Below are positions 54,164 through 63,519 of a DNA stretch of 64,000 nt, in pieces. Where the stretch lies: contig NZ_JACRWE010000001.1 of the NCBI RefSeq assembly GCF_014323405.1, positions 310,001-374,000 on the forward strand, given 5' to 3'. A program made the translations under genes and the position numbers. The first letter of the stretch is position 1; every line of letters starts with the position of its first letter. This DNA is from Romboutsia faecis. Lineage in GTDB: Bacteria; Bacillota; Clostridia; Peptostreptococcales; Peptostreptococcaceae. Under the pieces are notes generated by a model that did not search any database, had not been told where the DNA came from, and saw only the letters and a list, made by a program, of their open reading frames with translations.

Positions 54164-55255
54164 TTACTTAGCTACATAATAAGCAACAGATTCGTCTATT
54201 AATTTCTTTATGTCTAATCTAGTATTCGCTTTAATCATTACAGAATCATCTAAGAAAGACTCATCCTTTTTAATAACCATATCTTTTCTTAATCCAATTA
54301 CTAATGCTCTATTTAAATTTGTAAAGAACATACACTTATTGTCAGTTGTCATTTCTGCAACGAATTCATTTATTATAACTGGTTTACCTAGTATAGTGTT
54401 TTCTAATACACCATTTATATAAGACTGAACTAATACAGGTCTTCCTTCTCCATCTTTTAATTTTGAAAGTAATTTAGCCATACTATCAGATATTACCCAA
54501 CAAGCGTTTTGTCTATATGGAGCTGGCAAAGCATAAAATAAGTCTATAACTTCATCAACTGTAACTACTCCAGCAGCTCCTTGTACAACTTCTTTAGCAC
54601 CATTTTCTTTAGTAAATGTTTCTAATCCTTCAACAGTTCCATCACCTTTTACTATTAATTCATCTAAAGTTAATGCTAATGCTTCAACTAATTGATCTAT
54701 TAACTCTTTTTCTAAATCGTACCCTGAATCATTTAATAGTTCTTCAGATATGGTAACTAAGTTTGTATATTTCTCAGCTCCTAATTGAACAGTTTTCCAG
54801 TTAGCTTTTTGGTTTACATATTTTTGTAATTCGCCAGTCTTAACAAATTTTCCTAATTTACCAGCTTGTACAGGTATATTGTGAGGATTTTCAGTTACTA
54901 TTTTTCTAACTAATTGATATAAAGGAGATACGTTTACTAATTTCTTTTCTATCGTATCTGCATAACTTTCTTTTATTACAGAACCATCTGCTGCTGTAGT
55001 ATGTTCGTTAGCTAATTTTATTTCTTTTCCTTCTAATATTGAGTTTCTTAAGTCCATGTCATTACCATCCTTTTCTATTTTTATATTTGTTAATGTTTCA
55101 ACCTTTTGTAAGGCTTTTATTTTATTTTCAACTTCAACTAATTCAGATTCCTTAGCATTAAAATCTTCAACTTTAAAGTTTTCAGCTGTCTCAGTCATTA
55201 CTTTCATCGAGTTAACTATTTCATTTCTTTTTTCTTGTAATGCTTTAAGTTTCAT
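54164..55255 (-). CDS. Major capsid protein (HK97 fold)
   Basis: 363 residues. The N-terminal coiled coil (about 1-60, MKLKALQEKRNEIVNSM) is a delta/scaffold-like domain likely removed by the prohead protease. The body has HK97-fold landmarks: LYQLVRKIVTENPHNIPVQAG, WKTVQLGAEKYTNLVTISEELLNDSG, GLETFTKENGA and the final VIKKDESFLDDSVMIKANTRLD. The start ATG follows AAAGGTGG. It follows the ClpP protease and precedes the small head genes, the standard order. Confidence 0.93.
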   Translation of the reverse strand: MKLKALQEKRNEIVNSMKVMTETAENFKVEDFNAKESELVEVENKIKALQKVETLTNIKIEKDGNDMDLRNSILEGKEIKLANEHTTAADGSVIKESYADTIEKKLVNVSPLYQLVRKIVTENPHNIPVQAGKLGKFVKTGELQKYVNQKANWKTVQLGAEKYTNLVTISEELLNDSGYDLEKELIDQLVEALALTLDELIVKGDGTVEGLETFTKENGAKEVVQGAAGVVTVDEVIDLFYALPAPYRQNACWVISDSMAKLLSKLKDGEGRPVLVQSYINGVLENTILGKPVIINEFVAEMTTDNKCMFFTNLNRALVIGLRKDMVIKKDESFLDDSVMIKANTRLDIKKLIDESVAYYVAK

Positions 55256-55287
55256 AATCTTTTACCACCTTTTTCTAAATTTGAGCA

Positions 55288-55312
55288 TAAAAAAAGAACT
55301 TCATTGAGTCCT
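55288..55312 (-). terminator. Internal weak hairpin between protease and capsid genes
   Basis: A 5-bp stem (55296-55300 and 55307-55311) with one wobble is followed by seven T on the minus strand. It shares the GCATAAAAAAAGAACT block with the hairpin at 52188. It is weak and may be an attenuator. Confidence 0.45.
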
Positions 55313-56024
55313 ACATTTCATACATTTTTAACTTAGCTTTGTAATAATCTAAGTTTATTTTTTCTTCTACTTCTTCACTGGCTTCTTTATTCAGAATGTT
55401 TTCAGGTACTTTGTTATACTTGTCATAAAGTTCTGATGCGCAAGCAACCATATTTACTTCATCTGTTAGAGTAACATTTTTAAAGTATTTAACAGATTCA
55501 ACTCCATTTAACCAAGTTTCAGCTTGAACCATCTCTTTAACTTCTTCAATATCTATTCCTTCATTTAAGTTTTCTTCATAAATATTAATTATAGTTTCTC
55601 TAATGTTATCTAATAAATCTGCTGCTTTTCTCATTTCAGTTGAATTTCCTTGAACACAACTCCAAGGCTCATGGATCATTATATAAGCATTACTAGGACA
55701 AACTACTTCATCACCAACTAATGCTATAACACTTGATATACTAGCTGCTAAGCCGTCTATATAAACAGTTTTATGACCATTATGTCTTTTTAACATGTTG
55801 TATATTGCAATCCCTGCGAACACACTTCCACCATTAGAGTTAACATAGATATTAAGGTCTTTTCCTTTGTGTTCATCTAAAAAATTCTTGACTGAATCTG
55901 GATACTGGTCTGTATCATCCCAAGCACCTAACCAACTACTAACTATATCTCCATAGAAATATAAATCGGCACTTGTATTGGTTGCGTTCTTAACTTCTAA
56001 AAAGTTTCTTAAATTATCTCTCAT
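55311..56024 (-). CDS. ClpP-like prohead protease
   Basis: 237 residues of the ClpP-type head maturation protease. DLNIYVNSNGGSVFAGIAIYNMLKRH precedes the nucleophile Ser in GLAASISSVIAL, and the catalytic His is in MIHEPWSC. The tail (ASEVEEKINLDYYKAKLKM) is typical of scaffold-linked forms. The start ATG follows AGGAGGTGA. It lies directly between portal and capsid genes. Confidence 0.93.
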   Translation of the reverse strand: MRDNLRNFLEVKNATNTSADLYFYGDIVSSWLGAWDDTDQYPDSVKNFLDEHKGKDLNIYVNSNGGSVFAGIAIYNMLKRHNGHKTVYIDGLAASISSVIALVGDEVVCPSNAYIMIHEPWSCVQGNSTEMRKAADLLDNIRETIINIYEENLNEGIDIEEVKEMVQAETWLNGVESVKYFKNVTLTDEVNMVACASELYDKYNKVPENILNKEASEEVEEKINLDYYKAKLKMYEM

Positions 56025-56035
56025 ATTATCACCTC

Positions 56036-57268
56036 CTATTTTTCGATTTTATCTATCCTATCTGAACTAATTGGACTTATGTCACCATCAGATAAAACTC
56101 CCATATTAACAGGAACTAATAGTATATCTGTCCCTTCAATGTATGGTAAATTTAATTTTCTTCTACTTTCAGCTAATGTCATTAAACCACCTTTTGTTGC
56201 TTTGTCTAAATAATCAATTTGTTCTTTAACGCTAACCCTAAGTATTTCTTGCGTATCAAATTCAAAGAAATATCCCTGTCCTTTTTCTTTTTCTGTAAGT
56301 AAATACTTATTAAAATTTTCCTCCATAAGTCTTATGTATGGACTTAAGGTTTGTCTTAAAAATCTTAATGCCTCTTCAGCACTATTATTATAACTACTTG
56401 CACTATCAACTAGGTAACTAAAAGGTATATTTAGTAACATAGCTATTTGTTTAATAGTAAATTGCCTACTTTGTAATAATTCTATTTCAGCGGGTTTTAA
56501 GTTTAATTGTTTAAACTCAAGACCTTCTTCTAAAATTGGTGTAGAAGTCTTATCTGCGCCAGTATAGAATTTTTTCCAAGATTTTTGTAAGTTTTCTTTT
56601 GCCTCAAGACTTAATTTTGTATCCTTTGATAAGTACCCTTTTACATTTACACCATTTAATGAGCTATATGCATATTTATTCTCTGATGCTGCTATATTCA
56701 GTAATTCCATTCCTTTTTCAAGCACTCCACGTCCTTTATAAGAACAACTATCATCATTATCTTTAATCATATTGATCATTTCATGATGATTAACTGTCAT
56801 GTACTTATCATTTAAAGTAAATGAATACTTAAAATTAACTGTACCATCTGATAATTTTACTTTATCTACAGTAACATTCTTCAAATATAATAATTCTTTA
56901 ACTTTACCTGACTTGTCATAGATTATAAGTGTATAAGAATTACCTTTCAGTATTAAGTTTTTAACTATGTTGTATTTTAAATTTGATGCTACAACCGTCT
57001 CATTAGGACTTGCATTTAGTAAATAATTTCTATAGTCATCAACTTTTATTCTTTCACCATCTTTATTTCTTCGATAAAGGTAACATGGTAATGTACTTAT
57101 TGCATTAGCTATTAAATCTATCCCACTTTGAAGTGCTACGACTTTTCTTGCAGTTTCTTCATTTACATCGGCAAATTTTATAGTTTCACCATCTACAATT
57201 GTATCGTTAATACCTACTTTTGTTTCAGATAAATCACTAGTAGAAAATAATTTATTAAATATTCCCAT
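56036..57268 (-). CDS. Phage portal protein
   Basis: 410 residues, HK97-type portal family. It has DLIANAISTLPCYLYRR, the crown region and AEIELLQSRQFTIKQIAMLLNIPFSYLVDS, and a conserved ending with LPYIEGTDILLVPVNM. The first ATG with a fine site (AGGAGGTG) is 57266-57268, so the seven upstream codons are excluded. It overlaps the 3' end of the terminase gene slightly and is followed by the protease. Confidence 0.92.
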   Translation of the reverse strand: MGIFNKLFSTSDLSETKVGINDTIVDGETIKFADVNEETARKVVALQSGIDLIANAISTLPCYLYRRNKDGERIKVDDYRNYLLNASPNETVVASNLKYNIVKNLILKGNSYTLIIYDKSGKVKELLYLKNVTVDKVKLSDGTVNFKYSFTLNDKYMTVNHHEMINMIKDNDDSCSYKGRGVLEKGMELLNIAASENKYAYSSLNGVNVKGYLSKDTKLSLEAKENLQKSWKKFYTGADKTSTPILEEGLEFKQLNLKPAEIELLQSRQFTIKQIAMLLNIPFSYLVDSASSYNNSAEEALRFLRQTLSPYIRLMEENFNKYLLTEKEKGQGYFFEFDTQEILRVSVKEQIDYLDKATKGGLMTLAESRRKLNLPYIEGTDILLVPVNMGVLSDGDISPISSDRIDKIEK

Positions 57269-57279
57269 TTTTTCACCTC

Positions 57280-58974
57280 CTATATCCATGTAATACCTCC
57301 AGTATCATAAACCGAAGACTCTGGTAAATCGTCAATTATTGTAAAACAATTAATTAAACTTGCTAACATATCTATTTTAAATTTACTTGACTTCTTACTT
57401 ATCATGCTTAATGATCCTGAAGGATTAGTTACTTCTATTGCATTACTAACATTTAGTACAAATAAATCATTATTAATAAATTTAAACTTATTAGTTAATA
57501 CAGATTCCTTTAATAATTTAGTAGCAGGATGTAATACAAAGTAATTTTGAGGTGTTTCTACACACTCTAATCCCTCTTGAGATAATTTCTGTATAGTGGA
57601 AATTGCATTATACTTATCATAACAAACAGATCTAACTCTACATCCTAGTTTATTTTCTAATTCAAGTACAAAGTTTTCTACAAAAGAGTAATCAATTATC
57701 CTATCGCCACATGCAAAACATGATCCATCTCTAATAAATCTGTTATAATCTACTTTTTCAACTTTACTTTTTTCTTCCACTAGATCTCCTGGTACAAAAC
57801 ACCAGGATTGGGCAATGTATTCTCCATTTTCTTTGGTAAGAATGCTAACTGATGTATTATCAGAAGAAATAGAAAGGTCAATTCCCACGACAATTTCTTT
57901 ATTATTCCAATCGTAATTTTCAATTGAACATGCTTTTATATCCTTAGAATCTATGTAAGAATTACCAGTTTTAATATCTAACCATTGGTTTAAGTTCTTT
58001 GTCCTAAAACTTGTCGCTTTAGATGGCATTTCAATAGCCATTTTACATTCTGCTTTTAAGAAATCCATCCCCAACTTTGATGTAGCCTGTAAAGGATTAC
58101 TTTTTATCCAATTAGTTTCATCAGTCCATAAATCTTTTTCATCCAATTCATAACACATTAAAAAAAACCTATCGTCTTCGATAAGTTCATCTAATATCTT
58201 TTTACCATATTCAATTTGCTCTTTCATTGGGTTATTTGCATACGGATAGCCCGTTGAAATAGTAAATATAAGTCTATTTATTGTACTTAACATTGAAGTT
58301 TGTATCGATTGATAAATACTATCATCTCTTGCTGCTCCATATTCGTCAACACAACCTATTGAAACAAGCATACCATCAGTATTTCGTGCTTCAGCTGCAA
58401 TTGGAAATAGTACGTTATTATTCAACTTACATTCAATCTTATCTCTAGTTATTTTAAAATGTTTTTTAAGTCCTGGGCTTACTTCTAAAGTCTTCTTTAT
58501 TTCACTAAATAATATCTTAGCTTGTTCTCTCGTATTTGCTGCCGCAACTAATTGAGCATAATTAGGTTCAAATAATAAACCTAATATCATAAACATCGAT
58601 ACTAACCATGTTTTTGCATTCTTTCTAGCTATAAAAACACATGCTTTTTCATATCTTCTTTTACTTTCATTATCTCTATGGAATACACAAAATAAATTAA
58701 TAAGTATAAACCACTGAAAACCAGAAATATATTCATAACATCCTTTACCAGCAAATTCTCCAGTTGAAAAATTAGTTAGTTTTATTATTGAGTCAATCTT
58801 CTTAATCATTTCGTAATCAACAAAATATTTTTTATAATATTTACTATCTTGATTATTAACCATCTCTAAAAAGTGCTTACAAGATTTAATTATATACTTT
58901 CCGGCTAATATGTTTCCATTTGCAACGTCTTTTGCATACCTATATGCTTTGTAATAACTTGGTATTTCATGCAC
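57280..58974 (-). CDS. Terminase large subunit
   Basis: 564 residues. ATPase: Walker A-type VFIARKNAKTWLVS (about 133) and Walker B IGCVDEYGA. RNase H-like nuclease: GIDLSISSDNTS with catalytic Asp, YDKYNA with another and the final FKIDMLASLI Asp. This is the packaging motor that cuts and translocates phage DNA. The start is GTG at 58972-58974, overlapping the small terminase stop by one base, so coupled. Length is normal. Confidence 0.94.
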   Translation of the reverse strand: MHEIPSYYKAYRYAKDVANGNILAGKYIIKSCKHFLEMVNNQDSKYYKKYFVDYEMIKKIDSIIKLTNFSTGEFAGKGCYEYISGFQWFILINLFCVFHRDNESKRRYEKACVFIARKNAKTWLVSMFMILGLLFEPNYAQLVAAANTREQAKILFSEIKKTLEVSPGLKKHFKITRDKIECKLNNNVLFPIAAEARNTDGMLVSIGCVDEYGAARDDSIYQSIQTSMLSTINRLIFTISTGYPYANNPMKEQIEYGKKILDELIEDDRFFLMCYELDEKDLWTDETNWIKSNPLQATSKLGMDFLKAECKMAIEMPSKATSFRTKNLNQWLDIKTGNSYIDSKDIKACSIENYDWNNKEIVVGIDLSISSDNTSVSILTKENGEYIAQSWCFVPGDLVEEKSKVEKVDYNRFIRDGSCFACGDRIIDYSFVENFVLELENKLGCRVRSVCYDKYNAISTIQKLSQEGLECVETPQNYFVLHPATKLLKESVLTNKFKFINNDLFVLNVSNAIEVTNPSGSLSMISKKSSKFKIDMLASLINCFTIIDDLPESSVYDTGGITWI

Positions 58975-59417
58975 TATTTATCACCACTCAATATTTGTAA
59001 AAGTGGATCATTATCTTCTTCAATCTTCTTTTCTTGATTCTTTAATATCTGACCTCTATTTTTTACACCTAGTCCAACAGTAGAACATAATGTATTATAA
59101 CTACTTAATAATTTCTGATAACTATTAAGTAATTTACTCTGTTCAACTATACCTATTCCCTCATCAAGTAACTGTACTTGCAATCTCTCTAACATTAATT
59201 CTGTAGATATTAAGTTTCCTAACACACCTAAATCCAAATCAGATAATAATCCACTTGTTGAAAGTAGTTCAGTATAAAATTTAAATTTCTTTTTCCAACT
59301 CTTATCTTTAATTTTTAAGTGAGGAGTCTTTAAACTCAAATTGTTATTATTAAATTCTTTTAACCTCTCAGTCATTTCATAGTTTTCTGCACTTCTCCGA
59401 GAATAAAAATTATTCAT
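58974..59417 (-). CDS. Terminase small subunit
   Basis: 147 residues. The family type is P27/phage terminase small subunit, recognised from order plus LKTPHLKIKDKSWKKKFKFYTELLSTSGLLSDLDLGVLG, and a C-terminal acidic tail. It binds packaging sites on phage DNA. The start ATG follows AGGAGGGT. It overlaps the large subunit start by one base. A gap of about 100 bp follows the HNH gene upstream. Confidence 0.8.
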   Translation of the reverse strand: MNNFYSRRSAENYEMTERLKEFNNNNLSLKTPHLKIKDKSWKKKFKFYTELLSTSGLLSDLDLGVLGNLISTELMLERLQVQLLDEGIGIVEQSKLLNSYQKLLSSYNTLCSTVGLGVKNRGQILKNQEKKIEEDNDPLLQILSGDK

Positions 59418-59517
59418 CTCGTACCCTCCTTCCTAAAAAGTTTGAAAAAATCACATTTTGTGAAATAAAAACCCCCTTCGCCTTTTCATTCCCCAATATT
59501 TCTTATGTTCAAGTGGG

Positions 59518-59883
59518 CTATCCCCTATTTTCATCAATAAATTTTAATATTTCATCTCTTGTCTTGCCTTCTATTACTCTATGATGTTCTTTACACACCG
59601 CAATCAGATTTTCTGTATCCAGTCTCTTATCCCAACTCTCTCTAATCTTTACTATATGATGCACTTCATTAGCAAGCGTAACTTTATCTAATGCTAAGCA
59701 TATCTCACAACAATAATTAGATTCTTTTAATACTTCTTCTCTCTTCTTTCTCCAATTCTTTGATTGATAGAACCTATCGCACTGTTCTTCTATATCTGAT
59801 TTAATACTTTCATGCATTCTCTTATCTTGACATTTAAAATATTTATCATGTACTTTTAAACAATGAGGACATTTAATTAACAC
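59518..59883 (-). CDS. HNH endonuclease next to terminase
   Basis: 121 residues. A CPHC...CEIC zinc-ribbon-like start (VLIKCPHCLKVHDKYFKC; CCEICLALD) is followed by the HNH core VHHIVKIRESWDKRLDTENLIAVCKEHHRV. Phages with HK97-type packaging often carry an HNH enzyme here that helps terminase activity. GTG at 59881-59883 is preferred, with AGAAGGTG upstream; a GTG nine bases earlier is possible. Confidence 0.88.
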   Translation of the reverse strand: MLIKCPHCLKVHDKYFKCQDKRMHESIKSDIEEQCDRFYQSKNWRKKREEVLKESNYCCEICLALDKVTLANEVHHIVKIRESWDKRLDTENLIAVCKEHHRVIEGKTRDEILKFIDENRG

Positions 59884-59953
59884 TGTTATCACCTTCTTAA
59901 TATATTTCTACTAAGAAATTAATTACTATAATAGACACACAAAAGAAATTTAC

Positions 59954-60343
59954 CTACTTGAATATTGATTCATATATACGTTTTATTTTTTCTATTGGTG
60001 TATATTTGTTATCATACTCACCACTATCAGATACTTTTTCAAATTTACTATTGTTTACGTATCTACTTGCATCAAATGACATTTTTACATTTATCTCATC
60101 TATGCTTTCATTATCATTAATATCTTCACTACATTTATCTTCTATCTCTTTCGAAACTAACTCTTTGAGTTCATCTAATGTTAATACTGTATCAGTATTA
60201 AATATCATCCTTATGTTTTGAATATTATCTATACTTGCATGTACTTCAACTCTTTCAATTACGTTCTCTCTTTTATTATCATTGTACTGAGAAAATGATT
60301 TATAATTCACTTCTTTTATTGATACTCTATCTAACATTTTCAT
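59954..60343 (-). CDS. Hypothetical phage protein, 129 aa
   Basis: Soluble and acidic (EIEDKCSEDINDNESIDEIN). No recognised motif. Gene order next to the HNH and terminase genes is common for small phage proteins of unknown function. The start ATG follows AGGAGGAATA. The upstream gene overlaps its site region closely, so they are co-transcribed. Confidence 0.55.
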   Translation of the reverse strand: MKMLDRVSIKEVNYKSFSQYNDNKRENVIERVEVHASIDNIQNIRMIFNTDTVLTLDELKELVSKEIEDKCSEDINDNESIDEINVKMSFDASRYVNNSKFEKVSDSGEYDNKYTPIEKIKRIYESIFK

Positions 60344-60346
60344 TGC

Positions 60347-60619
60347 TTATTCCTCCTCATATTTGTATCGTTCTTTTAAGTATTTGTCTAGATTTATACT
60401 TACAAATAATTGTTTGTTTACTATCTCGTATAATGAAGTCAATTCATTACAGTCTTCTATAAACGCTTCTATCTCTTGTTCTAACAGTTCATCTATTGCT
60501 TCTTTTCTGTCTTGACACTCTTGAACCTTTATTTGTAATTCATTTTGTTTTTCAACTATTCTTTTACGTTCTTTTTCTAAAATCTTAATGCTCTCTTGTG
60601 TTAGTAAAATATTAATCAT
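60347..60619 (-). CDS. Small coiled-coil phage protein, 90 aa
   Basis: An almost wholly helical, charged protein (KILEKERKRIVEKQNELQIKVQECQDRKEAIDELLEQEIEAFIED). The ATG sits unusually close to the AAAGGAG site; no better start is seen, so the true start may differ by a few codons. Probably a phage accessory protein. The gap 60620-60886 to the next gene has a terminator and a 7-bp hairpin CTACTAT/ATAGTAG near 60783. Confidence 0.55.
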   Translation of the reverse strand: MINILLTQESIKILEKERKRIVEKQNELQIKVQECQDRKEAIDELLEQEIEAFIEDCNELTSLYEIVNKQLFVSINLDKYLKERYKYEEE

Positions 60620-60847
60620 CTCCTTTCATTTGAATCTAGCATTTTTCTATATACTCTACTAAAATCCGATCGACTATCATTTGAACATTAAGCACCACCA
60701 AAATGCTCGATAGAGATACTTTAATTAACAAACAAAATTGGAGGAATAAATATTTACTTATTTCTTATTACTAATAATCTATCAACTCCTACTATTTCCG
60801 CATAGTAGTCAACATCTCAAGTATTAATAATAAGTTGTAGAGTATAT

Positions 60848-60873
60848 AAAAAAATACTAGATTTCTCTAGTAT
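60848..60873 (-). terminator. Terminator after the HNH/AP2 gene
   Basis: A perfect 8-bp stem ATACTAGA/TCTAGTAT (60854-60861 and 60866-60873) has a four-base loop and seven T on the minus strand. It directly follows the stop at 60887. Confidence 0.85.
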
Positions 60874-60886
60874 AAAATATTTTTTC

Positions 60887-61483
60887 TTAATTAACATTTC
60901 TAAACTCACCGAAATATTTAATTTCTAATTTTTTTCTAAAGCGTATTGCATCATCAAAATTATTAAAAAGTCCAGACTCTAACTGTTTTCTATTTAGGAA
61001 TATATATGCTCTCCACTTGCTACACTTTTTGTTCCATGACACACCTGTGCAACCAGATGTATTGTTACTTCTAACATTTATATTAAGATTATTTTGTTGT
61101 CTAGTGCATATTCTTAAGTTACTCTTTCTATTATCTAGCTTATCATGATTGATGTGATCTACAACCATATCATCAGGACAATTCATTAAAAATCTATGCA
61201 GCATTCCAATTTTATTATTTTTACAATACCCTTCATTATTTAATCCCCATTTTATATTTTTGACTTTATCAATATCTTCTAAATCAATTTTAGACCGGCT
61301 AACTTCATTACATTTTTTATCATATAGAATTATTTCTGCATAATCTTCATTTATTACAATTTCATTTAAATCATATTTTGTTCTTGATATTCCTTCATAC
61401 CTAGTACATTGTCTATAATGTCGTTCACACATTCCTTTTCTCAACTGTTTTACTTCTTTATTACAGACTTTACATAATCCCAT
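60887..61483 (-). CDS. HNH homing-type endonuclease with AP2 domain
   Basis: 198 residues. A Cys/His start (CKVCNKEVKQLRKGMCERHYRQ) may bind zinc. The HNH core is MVVDHINHDKLDNRKSNLRICTRQQN, and an AP2-type DNA-binding domain follows (GCTGVSWNKKCSKWRAYIFL...LGLFNNFDDAI). This architecture is typical of free-standing homing endonucleases in phages. The start ATG follows AAAGGAGTT. It is framed by its own terminator and an inverted-repeat element upstream, consistent with independent mobility. Confidence 0.92.
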   Translation of the reverse strand: MGLCKVCNKEVKQLRKGMCERHYRQCTRYEGISRTKYDLNEIVINEDYAEIILYDKKCNEVSRSKIDLEDIDKVKNIKWGLNNEGYCKNNKIGMLHRFLMNCPDDMVVDHINHDKLDNRKSNLRICTRQQNNLNINVRSNNTSGCTGVSWNKKCSKWRAYIFLNRKQLESGLFNNFDDAIRFRKKLEIKYFGEFRNVN

Positions 61484-61562
61484 AGCAGCAACTCCTTTGT
61501 TTTTAATAAAAATAATTTACTATAAAATTAAGAATAATAACTTTTACTCTTTGTACTAATAT

Positions 61563-61698
61563 CTAATTTAATACTTTTGTCTATGCTTCACTGAAATAGA
61601 TTTAAAAATAAACAAAGAAACTAAATCTACAATAGGAGAAAAAATATAATGGCAAAATATTTTTCTTTTGTGAAGCACAGATTAAAGTATTAAATTAG
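61563..61698. repeat. 136-bp element with 29-bp imperfect terminal inverted repeats
   Basis: Arms 61563-61591 and 61670-61698 are inverted copies matching at about 25 of 29 positions (CTAATTTAATACTTT at each outer end). Inside is a second dyad (TAGATTT and TAAATCTA near 61597-61628). It lies between the helicase and HNH genes. It could be a MITE-like element, a terminator or a homing-related target. Confidence 0.7.
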
Positions 61699-61704
61699 TA
61701 ATAA

Positions 61705-63306
61705 TCAAAAAATATCTCTTAATGCATACCACATGTTTCTTCGTGAAAAATGCTTGTGTGCATCCCACTTTGTTTTAATTCTTTCACTTTTGCATGCGTT
61801 AATTTGTTTTACAGTTGCTTTGTCTTGTTTCCAGGACTTTCTATTATTTTTATTTATAAAAGAAGATCCATATTGAATTGCAAGTTTTTCAACTTCTTGA
61901 AGAATTTCCAACAAACTTGAACTCTCACTTATGATCTCTAGCTTATATTTATATCCATCCAATTTTTTATATTTATATGAGTAATATAAATTATTATATT
62001 TGACTATATAAAAATCTGTATTAGCATTTGATGATAAAATCGCCACATCACTTTTGTTTACACTACCAAAATACCAGTCTAAATTACTTGCATCTTGTAA
62101 ATTATGTATATCTTGATTGAATAAATTAATTTGTTCTAATCTAATACGTTCTTCTTCCTCTTCAATCTTTCTTTGTTCTTCTAATCTTCTTTCTTGTTCT
62201 CTTTTTTCATATTCTTTTCTTTCTTTTGCTTTCAATATTGTTTCTGAGTCATTTACATCAAATATAGATTTCATACTCATTAAATTATTTTTATAATTAT
62301 CAGCTATATCCAGCACAAGACAATCTTTCTTATCTTCATATAATCTAAGGCCACGTCCTAGCTGTTGTACATATTTTATTTTTGATTTAGTAGGAGCGGC
62401 CATTATTATGCAGGATAACGCATCAAAGTCAAATCCCGTAGTCAATATTTGACAGTTAACTAGTACTTTATACTTTCCTTTTTTAAAGTCATTCAATACT
62501 CTTTCTCTTTCATCAGAACTGATTGTACTATCAAGTGATCTAGCTGATATATTATTTAGATTAAATGCATTCGCAAGATTTGTTGCATGGTCTATACTTG
62601 TAGCAAATATAACTGTATGCTTTCTATCACTTGCATACTCTTTATATGCTTTAACAATTAAACTATTTCTAGAAGCATTATCTACTGTATCAGATAATTG
62701 TTTCTGATTGAATTCACCTGCGACAACTGATACAGTAGATAAATCTGTATTAGATTTTACAGCTAAGCAATTTACATCACATAAGTAGCCATTTTCAATC
62801 ATTTCTATTGTATCTTTTTCATAGATAAATCCATCAAAAATAGATCTTAACTCGACATTCCAGGGTGTTGCACTGAATCCCACTACAATTGTTGCATTTA
62901 TTTTATTTATAATTGTTTGAATCTGATGTACTGCTCTATGGCATTCATCAAACATTACAATTTCAAAATTACCATTTTCAAGTATTCTATGTAATCTATC
63001 CGATTTAGGATGAATCAAACTTTGTCTTGTGGCTACGACAATTCTTTTATATACATCATCCAATTTCCCCTGTACTGACCCAACACTTTCATTTTCTCCA
63101 CATATCATCTTTATCTTATCTATACTTTGTTGTCTTAATTCTTGCTGATCTACAACAATTAACACTCTTCCTGTCAAACGTCTTGCTATTTCACTCATTA
63201 TAATTGTTTTTCCTGATCCAGTAGGTAAATAGCAAATTTTATTTCCATCTTTCATGTTTAATATTTTATCAACACATTCAATTTGGTAATCTCTTAATTC
63301 TATCAT
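61705..63306 (-). CDS. Phage DEAD/DEAH-box helicase
   Basis: 533 residues, superfamily 2. Walker A PTGSGKT at about residue 30, DECH-type box FDECHRAVH, SAT in VGFSATPW, and a C-terminal half with GRGLRLYEDKKDCLVLD. A basic, glutamate-rich helix (KAKERKEYEKREQERRLEEQRK) follows, then an unfamiliar C-terminal domain. Probable role: replication or recombination of the phage genome. The start ATG follows GAAAGGA. It is separated from the next gene by a terminator and direct repeats. Confidence 0.88.
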   Translation of the reverse strand: MIELRDYQIECVDKILNMKDGNKICYLPTGSGKTIIMSEIARRLTGRVLIVVDQQELRQQSIDKIKMICGENESVGSVQGKLDDVYKRIVVATRQSLIHPKSDRLHRILENGNFEIVMFDECHRAVHQIQTIINKINATIVVGFSATPWNVELRSIFDGFIYEKDTIEMIENGYLCDVNCLAVKSNTDLSTVSVVAGEFNQKQLSDTVDNASRNSLIVKAYKEYASDRKHTVIFATSIDHATNLANAFNLNNISARSLDSTISSDERERVLNDFKKGKYKVLVNCQILTTGFDFDALSCIIMAAPTKSKIKYVQQLGRGLRLYEDKKDCLVLDIADNYKNNLMSMKSIFDVNDSETILKAKERKEYEKREQERRLEEQRKIEEEEERIRLEQINLFNQDIHNLQDASNLDWYFGSVNKSDVAILSSNANTDFYIVKYNNLYYSYKYKKLDGYKYKLEIISESSSLLEILQEVEKLAIQYGSSFINKNNRKSWKQDKATVKQINACKSERIKTKWDAHKHFSRRNMWYALRDIF

Positions 63307-63331
63307 TCATATTCAATCCTTTCATCCCAAT

Positions 63332-63357
63332 AAAAAAAGACTAGACATTGTCTAATC
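63332..63357 (-). terminator. Terminator between replication gene and helicase
   Basis: An 8-bp stem (63339-63346 and 63350-63357) with one G-T wobble in the minus-strand RNA and a three-base loop is followed by seven T. It sits about 160 bp past the stop of the 148-aa gene. Confidence 0.7.
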
Positions 63358-63368
63358 CTAAACTTAGC

Positions 63369-63510
63369 ACGTCAGCAGATTTATTTGATGACGTATAAAA
63401 AGTATCTATTTACTTATTATCTATAAATATTATCTATTTACTTAGCATTCTAAAATCTTGCTATTAATACGTATTATTTTGAATAACATGCGTATTATTT
63501 TGCCATGCGT
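63369..63510 (-). promoter_or_regulatory. Dyad and direct repeats between replication gene and helicase
   Basis: ACGTCA/TGACGT (63369-63374 and 63389-63394); TATCTATTTACTTA at 63403 and 63431 (28-bp period); CGTATTATTTTG at 63470 and 63491 (21-bp period); CATGCGT at 63488 and 63504. They lie next to replication genes and could be protein-binding sites or an origin. Confidence 0.45.
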
Positions 63511-63519
63511 TGAAAACAC

